A DNA stretch of 6,639 bases from Candidatus Kapaibacterium sp. (lineage in GTDB: Bacteria > Bacteroidota > Ignavibacteria > Kapaibacteriales > UBA2268), in the NCBI GenBank assembly GCA_028691175.1, contig JAQUZU010000104.1:1-6639 (forward strand). The letters run 5' to 3'. The position numbers and the translations under genes were made by a program. This document shows positions 1 through 5,508 of the stretch, one piece after another. Positions within the stretch are counted from its first letter, which is position 1. The number at the start of each line of letters is the position of its first letter. The notes beneath the pieces were generated by a model. That model was not told the origin of the DNA. It saw only the letters and a list, made by a program, of their open reading frames with translations, and did not search any database.

Positions 1-343
1 TTTTTTCACTTAGAACTTGCGGAGTAAAAGGTTTTACAACATAATTGTTTACCCTTGCTTTCAATGCTTCGATAATATCCTGTTTTAATCCGCGGGTTGT
101 TACCATCAGAATCGGCAACGATTTCCACTGTTCAGTAGCGCGGATAGCTTTAGTTAGTTCAACTCCGGACATATTCGGCATATTCCAATCAGTAACGACG
201 AAATCCACCGCGTTCAAATTCATTTTTTCCAACGCGTCCTGCCCGTCTTCGGCCTCAACTATATCTGTATAACCAAAGGACTTTAGTGCATTAATCACTA
301 TTCTCCTCATTGTTGGCGAATCATCCACCACTAAAATTCGCAT
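1..343 (-). CDS. cheY: CheY-like single-domain response regulator (3' end beyond the left edge)
   Basis: The minus strand reads from ATG at 343 with no stop to the window edge, giving 114 residues of a receiver domain. Visible signature residues: acidic pair D7-D8 in LVVDDS, phospho-acceptor D52 in VVTDWNMPNMSG, switch residues T82 (MVTT) and Y101, and K104 in YVVKPF. They match E. coli CheY D12/D13, D57, T87, Y106 and K109 with a constant offset of 5, and W53 matches W58. CheY is about 129 residues, so only some 10-15 C-terminal residues should be missing. Family role: a histidine kinase (CheA) phosphorylates it and it then binds an output target such as the flagellar switch. GAGG lies 7 nt before the ATG and supports the start. 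It is divergent from panB. A different single-receiver regulator, or a receiver fused to a short extra domain, cannot be excluded without the 3' end. The start of a chemotaxis operon is not visible here. Confidence 0.88.
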   Translation of the reverse strand, partial: MRILVVDDSPTMRRIVINALKSFGYTDIVEAEDGQDALEKMNLNAVDFVVTDWNMPNMSGVELTKAIRATEQWKSLPILMVTTRGLKQDIIEALKARVNNYVVKPFTPQVLSEK

Positions 344-484
344 GTATTATCCTCATTAGTTAAAAATTTCTCGCAAATATTCTATATATCATAAAGACAT
401 GTACATCATATTTTGTGCCAATTTTATTTTGCATTATATTATATCGTCCAAATTTTTCTAAAATTTAGCAAAGTGCATTCTATA

Positions 485-494
485 TTTGTACAAA
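485..494. repeat. Perfect 10-bp palindrome TTTGTACAAA
   Basis: This palindrome is centred on GTAC. A second, shorter one with the same TGTACA core (ATGTACAT) lies at 399-406, between here and the cheY start. Such sites can be operators for dimeric regulators, but no regulator is identified and this one overlaps a TAnnTTTG match at 481-488. Chance is a real possibility. Confidence 0.25.
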
Positions 495-501
495 ATAATT
501 G

Positions 502-509
502 CAAATATA
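502..509 (-). promoter_or_regulatory. Candidate cheY promoter, Bacteroidota-type -7 box
   Basis: On the minus strand this reads TATATTTG, matching TAnnTTTG. A TTG (CAA on the plus strand at 530-532) lies 20 nt upstream, close to the expected spacing of about 19. It would give a leader of roughly 150 nt before the cheY ATG, which is long, so a nearer promoter that I cannot recognise is possible. Confidence 0.25.
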
Positions 510-586
510 CACTATTTATTTAAATTAACCAATTGATTTTATAATTTATTTCTAAATTATTTCTATTTTTACCATATAAATTTGCT

Positions 587-594
587 TATTTTTG
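587..594 (+). promoter_or_regulatory. Candidate panB promoter, Bacteroidota-type -7 box
   Basis: TATTTTTG fits the TAnnTTTG consensus of the Bacteroidota primary sigma factor and would place the transcript start near 600, about 32 nt before the panB ATG. An overlapping alternative is TAAATTTG at 577-584. Neither has a clear TTG element at the usual distance upstream, so this is a positional and motif guess. Confidence 0.35.
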
Positions 595-632
595 TAAATC
601 TATATCTTAAATTCATAATCTAGAGAAACAAC

Positions 633-1469
633 ATGGCATATATTAGCGATTCAAATATTACACCGCGGAAAATCACGACAGCAAGGATGCAGGAAATGAA
701 AGACAAAGGGCAGAAAATTGTCTGCCTGACTGCATACGACGCATTGATTGCACAAATTTTAGACGAAGCAAACATTGACGTAATTTTAGTTGGCGATTCG
801 CTCGGAAACATAGTTCAAGGGCACGACACCACCCTGCCGGTAACGCTCGAGGACATCATTTATCATACCCGTGCCGTACTCAAGGGCACAAAGCGCCCGC
901 TAATCGTAGCAGACATGCCGTTTATGTCATTTCAAGTTTCGCCGGATCTTGCCTTTACAAATGCCGGCAGACTACTTAAAGAAACCGGTTGCGAAGCCGT
1001 AAAACTTGAGGGAGCAACACCGATTGTACTAAGTGCGATTCAACGCATTACCGAAGCCGGAATTCCTGTAATGGGACATCTCGGACTAACTCCGCAGAGC
1101 ATAAATCAGTTTGGATCATATCGTACACGTGGAAAAAATCAAGATGAAGCCGAAAAAATCCTCGAAGATGCAAAGAAACTCGAAGAAGCCGGAGCATTCT
1201 CGATTGTCCTCGAAAAGATTCCATATCAACTTGCCAAAACAATTTCTGAATCATTAACAATTCCGACAATCGGAATTGGTGCGGGACCGCATTGCGACGG
1301 ACAAATATTAGTTTATGCAGATATGCTTGGGTTAAACATTGACTTTCAGCCACGCTTTGTACGTCTCTACGCCAATTTAAAAAAAGTAATCAAAGAAGCA
1401 GTTCAGGAATACGGCGACGATGTTCGAAACAATAATTTCCCGACAATAGACGAAAGTTATTCGAAATGA
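633..1469 (+). CDS. panB: 3-methyl-2-oxobutanoate hydroxymethyltransferase (ketopantoate hydroxymethyltransferase)
   Basis: PanB transfers a hydroxymethyl group from 5,10-methylene-tetrahydrofolate to 2-oxoisovalerate, making ketopantoate, the first committed step of pantothenate and CoA synthesis in the cytoplasm. The protein has 278 residues (E. coli PanB has 264) and looks complete. Family residues are present: metal ligands D55 in LVGDSLG, D94 in VADMPF and E126 in VKLEG, and the catalytic glutamate E194 in VLEKIP. Other conserved blocks are LTAYDA (32-37), GHDTTLPVT (63-71), MGHLGLTPQS (147-156) and IGIGAGPHCDGQILV near residues 213-227. The ATG at 633 gives the expected N-terminus; only a weak purine stretch (AGAGAAA) precedes it, a common situation in Bacteroidota. 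panC, panE and panD are not adjacent. Its stop overlaps the start of the next gene by 4 nt (ATGA), implying co-transcription and possible translational coupling. Identification is very secure. Confidence 0.97.
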   Translation: MAYISDSNITPRKITTARMQEMKDKGQKIVCLTAYDALIAQILDEANIDVILVGDSLGNIVQGHDTTLPVTLEDIIYHTRAVLKGTKRPLIVADMPFMSFQVSPDLAFTNAGRLLKETGCEAVKLEGATPIVLSAIQRITEAGIPVMGHLGLTPQSINQFGSYRTRGKNQDEAEKILEDAKKLEEAGAFSIVLEKIPYQLAKTISESLTIPTIGIGAGPHCDGQILVYADMLGLNIDFQPRFVRLYANLKKVIKEAVQEYGDDVRNNNFPTIDESYSK

Positions 1470-1879
1470 AAAAGCAACCTCCTTATAAAGCAATTATGCT
1501 TAACATAGTAGCAATTATAGTCAGTTTGTCATTCTATGCATGCAACGACAACGTAATTACTGTACCGGAAGATATAGTTTTTCCTGATTCCGGAGTTTCA
1601 TACGTCTATCATGTTCAGCCTTTAATGAAGTATACTTGTGCATCTGGTGGCTGTCATACTGCTTTTGATCGAAAAGCCGGAATAGCACTCGACACATACT
1701 TTGATCTTACTACCGCATACGCAGGTGCAATGTGCATTCCCGGTAATCCGGACGGTAGCGTTTTAATTCAAATGCTAGAGAATAAACTACCACACAGTTA
1801 CATTGTCGACTTTCGTATCAACAAAAATCAAATACAAGGAATGCGAACTTGGATAAAAGAAGGCTTGCGAATGAATTAG
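1466..1879 (+). CDS. Small lipoprotein with cytochrome c-like CX4CH motif
   Basis: The 137-residue protein has a lysine-containing start, a hydrophobic segment at residues 10-25 and a lipobox-like end, FYAC, with C26 as the likely lipidated cysteine. It should therefore be an exported lipoprotein. The mature part contains HVQPLMKYTC followed by ASGGCH, giving a C58-X4-C63-H64 motif, then an AGIALDTY segment and a C-terminal MRTWIKEGL. This order (VQP-C..CH, then LxL, then a terminal WIxxG) resembles the cytochrome c-like domains found in many FCB and planctomycete envelope proteins. CX4CH instead of CXXCH is a known but less common heme attachment motif. The distal methionine usually seen in an MP motif is not evident; the equivalent stretch reads KLPHS (107-111). 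Heme binding is thus inference, and C63-H64 could serve a disulfide or metal site. The ATG overlaps the panB stop (ATGA), and there is no strong ribosome site of its own. The true partner or substrate is unknown. Confidence 0.72.
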   Translation: MKKQPPYKAIMLNIVAIIVSLSFYACNDNVITVPEDIVFPDSGVSYVYHVQPLMKYTCASGGCHTAFDRKAGIALDTYFDLTTAYAGAMCIPGNPDGSVLIQMLENKLPHSYIVDFRINKNQIQGMRTWIKEGLRMN

Positions 1880-1898
1880 AACAAGCAGGATTAATCAA

Positions 1899-1906
1899 TA
1901 TCTTTG
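1899..1906 (+). promoter_or_regulatory. Candidate promoter for the tandem-domain lipoprotein gene
   Basis: TATCTTTG matches TAnnTTTG and lies in the 103-nt gap after the CX4CH lipoprotein gene. It would start a transcript near 1913, about 70 nt before the ATG at 1983. No TTG element stands at the expected distance upstream. The gap lacks a convincing terminator, so read-through from panB is also possible. Confidence 0.28.
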
Positions 1907-1982
1907 TTTTTTACGCAAATTTTTCGTAATTTTATATTCAATTGACAATCAACTTTTTTTATAATTTTCAGGAGACACCTCT

Positions 1983-3017
1983 ATGAAAAAGTTTTTTTCA
2001 AAATCACTAATGTTAATTTGTGCCGCATTGATTGCAACAAGTTGTGGCGGTCAGAAAGGTCCGAATCCGGAAATTTCAGAACTTACAACTTATACTGATC
2101 CGGCCACAAAAATGGAAATCAAATATCCTAAAGGCTGGGCAAAAGGCAGCGATCAGGGACATAGCTTTATTGCTTATTCTTCTCCGGAAGCCAAAAAAGA
2201 GTTTCTTGATCTAAACAACATGGATGCCGAAGAAGTTCCGGGTGCAAGAATGCACTTCGTTACTATCAAGTTAGAAGAAGGAAAAACTGTAGAAGACATG
2301 GTTAATGCAACTCGCCCGTTTGAAACTTCTACTTACTCTACACCGCAAAATGTAACTATCGACGGGACACCGGCTGTAAAACAGACCATTTCATTTCCAT
2401 TTAAGACCACTAACTTCAATGGTGAATTATACTATGCTACAAAAGATTCGCAGATTGTTAACGTTATCATGTTTGACGTAATCGGCGACCAATATGACGC
2501 ATTGAAACCGAAATTCCAAGAAATTATTTCCTCTATGAAACTCGGCGTTGCTAAGCAAAAGAAAGTAAAAGTAGACACTGTGAATAAGGAATTACCGTTA
2601 CCGAGCGACAAATTTGTTGCTTCATCAGGAACCGGTTTCTCAATTCAAATTCCTGACAACTTCGTTCCGAACAAGAGCGGAAACACTTATTATGTATCAG
2701 GTTCCCGCAGAAGTGATTGCTCAATGCAAATCGACATTGTCCCACACAAAGGCAAACAACTCAACAAAATCGCAGAAGAATTTGAAACTTCATACGGCAA
2801 AAGCAGTAAAACTTCTATCGGAGGAAGCGAAGCATATATGTTCTCTAATCCGAAAGCCGGCAGAGACGTTGACAGCAAATTATACTTCACAATGCACAAT
2901 GGCAAAATGTATCGCGTAGTTGTTAGTTTCTATAAAGGAGGCGAAAACAAGGGCGAAGATGCAAAAGTTTATAGAGCAACATTTAGTAAGATGCTGAAGA
3001 GCATTAAGTGGAGCTAA
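1983..3017 (+). CDS. Lipoprotein with two tandem PsbP/DUF1795-like domains
   Basis: This 344-residue protein starts with a typical lipoprotein signal: KK at 2-3, a hydrophobic core, then IATSC with C21 followed by GG. It should be anchored in the envelope. The mature chain shows two similar halves. The first (about 34-187) begins TYTDPATKMEIKYPKGW, passes through a TVEDM helix and TIDGTPAVKQ, and ends YDALKPKFQEIISSMKL. The second (about 211-344) begins FVASSGTGFSIQIPDNF, passes through SIGGSEAYMF and LYFTMHNGKMYRVVVSF, and ends FSKMLKSIKW. The pattern of a Y/F-P opening, a central GG/DG-xxA strand, a long beta hairpin and a closing helix with SxK resembles the PsbP/Mog1-like fold annotated as PsbP-related or DUF1795. 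A lysine-rich linker (188-210) joins the halves. AGGAG lies 8 nt before the ATG and fixes the start. I cannot name its function; family members are mostly uncharacterised. It ends just before a strong terminator. Confidence 0.8.
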   Translation: MKKFFSKSLMLICAALIATSCGGQKGPNPEISELTTYTDPATKMEIKYPKGWAKGSDQGHSFIAYSSPEAKKEFLDLNNMDAEEVPGARMHFVTIKLEEGKTVEDMVNATRPFETSTYSTPQNVTIDGTPAVKQTISFPFKTTNFNGELYYATKDSQIVNVIMFDVIGDQYDALKPKFQEIISSMKLGVAKQKKVKVDTVNKELPLPSDKFVASSGTGFSIQIPDNFVPNKSGNTYYVSGSRRSDCSMQIDIVPHKGKQLNKIAEEFETSYGKSSKTSIGGSEAYMFSNPKAGRDVDSKLYFTMHNGKMYRVVVSFYKGGENKGEDAKVYRATFSKMLKSIKWS

Positions 3018-3033
3018 GCCCCTAAACTTGTCT

Positions 3034-3088
3034 AAAAAAAAAAGAACTTGCCGGACATCCGACAAGTTCTTTTTTTTTTTTTTTTTTT
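3034..3088. terminator. Bidirectional intrinsic terminator between converging genes
   Basis: A 17-bp perfect stem pairs 3034-3050 (ten A then GAACTTG) with 3063-3079 (CAAGTTC then ten T). The 12-nt loop 3051-3062 can add three further pairs, CGG with CCG. On the plus strand the stem runs into a T tract reaching 3088 (19 T from 3070), ending transcripts of the lipoprotein gene that stops at 3017. On the minus strand the A tract becomes a U tract and ends the propeller gene that stops at 3112. Convergent gene order fits this double role. Confidence 0.92.
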
Positions 3089-3111
3089 GCGATTATTCAA
3101 TTATTCAAAGA

Positions 3112-5418
3112 TTATTCTTTTACAAATTTCTTTACCGATTTAACATCTTTTTCGATGTATTCGACGATGTAAACACCGGTAGAAAGATTATTGAGTTCGA
3201 TATTATCTACTATATTTTCAAACATTGCTCCTGAATATGTCTTGCGAAATACGACATTACCAGAAATATCAACGACTCGCATTTCAAGCGGATTGCGTTG
3301 ATTCTGATATGCTCTGCGATATGCAATAGTCAGCATATCGTTATGATAAACCAAGTTCAGGTTTCCCTGCGGATCATCGCGAGTAATGACTTCAACTGCA
3401 GCGGAGAAATCATCAAGAACAAACAAACCGGCTTCGGTAGCCATATATAGTTTTTCTTTACCTTTCTCGCCAAGATAGCGCAAAGACCATATATTCGCTA
3501 TCGGACCGAAACATGAACTCAAAATGCGGCTGGATTTTGTCTGCGGAAACGCTTTTGCATAAGTCTCGCTTGCACCTACAACAACGATCGAATCAGCATT
3601 TGAATATACGGCAGCACGGATATTTTGGTTGAAATCTGTAGTATGTTTGTTCCAAGTAACACCACCGTCCGTAGTTGAATAAATCAACGAATGCTTACCA
3701 ACTATGCAAGCATTTTGTAAATCGAGATATTTCACTCCAAAGAGCGAATCGGTAGTCGGGAGTTCCATTTTATTCCATGTCGTACCGCCATCAGACGTGC
3801 GATATACTTCGCCAAGGGTTGAGACAAGCATACCATTATTGTCATCAGCAAAATCAAAATCATAAATATCTGCATTACAGACTATTTTACTTTCCCATGT
3901 ATAAGCGTTATCAAGCGAAGTAAGCACAAGTCCGTCTTCCCCGACCGCACGAATTACATCATTTGTTCTCTTGATGGTAAATAATTTTTTGTCAGTGGCG
4001 ACATCTACTTTTTTCCATTTATACATATTGTTTCGTGAAGTCAGTATCAATCCATCATCACCAACGGCACAATACGCATTATCGCCAATTTTTTCGACGC
4101 TTTGCAAATTCGTAATATACCCTACATCTATAGAGTCCCAACCGTAGTCGCGACCATAATTTGTGTATATTTTACCGCCATCGCCAACTATCAGATATTC
4201 GTACTTGTCCAAGAAGATAAAATCGTTAATATTTCTGTCTTTATGATAGAAGTCCGTAGGCATAAATCCGTTTGCATTCGCTCCGGAAGTGGCGAAAACT
4301 CCCTGCTGTCCGCATACGGCATATCTATCTTCGTATTTCTTGATCCGACGAAGCACCGGATTCGGATCCGACCAATCAATTTCATTATCAAAAGTCCACC
4401 AAGTCTGTCCGCCATCAAACGAACCGCGTACAACTTTATTTCCCGGAACATTCATTGAATCAACTGAAGCCGGAACGGAATTATATCCACCTACAAAAAT
4501 CTCTTCTTGCCCATTAGGAAGCGTACGGCATGCAACTCCCCAGAAACTCGTATCCGGAAATGCAAACGAACGCCAATTATAGCCACCATCATCCGAGCGC
4601 CATAATCCACCATTCGGAGTGTCTCCAACAACCGTATATGTAATCACAGCATAAACTCGCCGCGGATCCGTATCGTTAAAATAGAACATGGTTACTTCAT
4701 TACTGCCTTCTTCTACTCCCTCTTTGGGCAAGCGCAAGCGTCCGGTATAATCCCAAGTTTTTCCGTAATCATGCGACATCATCACAGAACCTGATAAATT
4801 TCCGACAAGAATAATATTATTGCTATCCGGACGAATTCCAAGACAAGTCGGCATCTGGCGCATCATTTTTTCTACTATAGTACCATCGTTTTGCATTACT
4901 TTAGTCCATAATTCTATTGCAGAAATAGAATCCCAAGTAATACCGTTATCATTCGATTCATATATTAAGCCGTTGTCGTAACTTGCATAATAGAATCTTC
5001 CCGGATTCTTCTGATCTTCATATAAGCATTTACCGTTTAAATATGCTCTTTGCCCTTCCGTATTCACTATAGACCACTTTTTGCCTCCATCATCAGTACG
5101 ATATAAATCGACTAAACTTATTCCGCCCATGATGTATACGTTAGTATCAAGATGACTGATTGCAATATTGTTGAAACGAGAAGCTCCGGACAAAGCTATA
5201 ACATAATCTTTGTTCCAAGTTAAGCCCCCATCCTCTGATTTATAGAATCTTCGTCCGGTTCCGCCCGCAAGAAGTGTGTTCGAATTATACGGGTTCATTC
5301 CAATGTCGTACGTTTCCTCTGAAAGCAAGCGTCGCCAGCCGTAGTGCATATCCTCCTCGGCAATAAGTCCGTCACTTGCAATAAAGAGTACTACGACAAA
5401 CAAAAATATTTTTTTCAT
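3112..5418 (-). CDS. Secreted Asp-box/YCF48-like beta-propeller protein with T9SS type A sorting domain
   Basis: The 768-residue protein opens with a signal peptide (KK, then a hydrophobic stretch, probable cleavage after A20). Asp-box motifs of the form [S/T]xDxGxxW occur at about residues 61, 108, 155, 215, 275, 333, 541 and 582, with degenerate copies at 461 and 501. Spacing is 47-60 residues up to 333, but VG-type strand motifs then recur every 40-42 residues from about 369 to 614. This suggests two propellers: an N-terminal one resembling sortilin/BNR families and a C-terminal YCF48-like one. The last 60 residues (LEMRVVDISGNVVF, then LSTGVYIVEYI, then KKFVKE) form a T9SS type A sorting domain, so the protein should cross the outer membrane and be released or surface-attached. 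Start support: AAGGTG lies 6 nt before the ATG. Asp-boxes are structural and do not show enzymatic activity. Ligand and role are unknown. It is downstream of glmS on the same strand with a 90-nt gap. Confidence 0.88.
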   Translation of the reverse strand: MKKIFLFVVVLFIASDGLIAEEDMHYGWRRLLSEETYDIGMNPYNSNTLLAGGTGRRFYKSEDGGLTWNKDYVIALSGASRFNNIAISHLDTNVYIMGGISLVDLYRTDDGGKKWSIVNTEGQRAYLNGKCLYEDQKNPGRFYYASYDNGLIYESNDNGITWDSISAIELWTKVMQNDGTIVEKMMRQMPTCLGIRPDSNNIILVGNLSGSVMMSHDYGKTWDYTGRLRLPKEGVEEGSNEVTMFYFNDTDPRRVYAVITYTVVGDTPNGGLWRSDDGGYNWRSFAFPDTSFWGVACRTLPNGQEEIFVGGYNSVPASVDSMNVPGNKVVRGSFDGGQTWWTFDNEIDWSDPNPVLRRIKKYEDRYAVCGQQGVFATSGANANGFMPTDFYHKDRNINDFIFLDKYEYLIVGDGGKIYTNYGRDYGWDSIDVGYITNLQSVEKIGDNAYCAVGDDGLILTSRNNMYKWKKVDVATDKKLFTIKRTNDVIRAVGEDGLVLTSLDNAYTWESKIVCNADIYDFDFADDNNGMLVSTLGEVYRTSDGGTTWNKMELPTTDSLFGVKYLDLQNACIVGKHSLIYSTTDGGVTWNKHTTDFNQNIRAAVYSNADSIVVVGASETYAKAFPQTKSSRILSSCFGPIANIWSLRYLGEKGKEKLYMATEAGLFVLDDFSAAVEVITRDDPQGNLNLVYHNDMLTIAYRRAYQNQRNPLEMRVVDISGNVVFRKTYSGAMFENIVDNIELNNLSTGVYIVEYIEKDVKSVKKFVKE

Positions 5419-5508
5419 TCTCTCACCTTATATTACTTATTATTCAATTCTATAAGTTCGTTAACACGAAATCGCTCGGAAATATTCATTTTTTCCGCAT
5501 TAACTTAA

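Larger units (their letters stand above)
344..632. promoter_or_regulatory. AT-rich divergent intergenic region between cheY and panB
   Basis: This 289-nt stretch separates two divergent starts, so it must hold the promoters for both. It is much richer in A and T than the flanking genes, and no reading frame looks like protein. It contains several matches to the TAnnTTTG box of Bacteroidota promoters, two palindromes centred on TGTACA (399-406 and 485-494), and an 8-bp A/T-only inverted repeat at 541-560. I recognise no riboswitch or small RNA in it. In DNA this AT-rich, individual short matches are weak evidence. Confidence 0.7.

Noticed and set aside
45..272. Plus-strand frame of 75 codons
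   Set aside because: It lies antisense to the CheY receiver domain, whose conserved residues show the coding strand is minus.
541..560. 8-bp inverted repeat ATAATTTA/TAAATTAT
   Set aside because: It consists only of A and T in extremely AT-rich DNA, so chance is the simplest explanation.
1911..1929. Hairpin TTACG...CGTAA as a terminator after the CX4CH lipoprotein gene
   Set aside because: The stem has five pairs with a 9-nt loop and no following T tract; the nearby TTGA-CAA-TCAA hairpin with a T tract is also too short.
1942..1965. TTGACA and TATAAT, apparently a perfect sigma70 promoter
   Set aside because: The spacer is only 12 nt against the usual 16-18, and the start would fall inside the ribosome site of the gene at 1983.
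3028..3234. Plus-strand frame of 68 codons with a phenylalanine run
   Set aside because: The run is the translated T tract of the terminator, and the rest is antisense to the T9SS sorting domain.
4102..4582. Two overlapping plus-strand frames of about 100 codons
   Set aside because: They are antisense to the propeller gene and have no recognisable motif or ribosome site.
5419..5508. Terminator between glmS and the propeller gene
   Set aside because: The only hairpin (TTCGT-GTTA-ACGAA) has five pairs and no T tract, so read-through is more likely.
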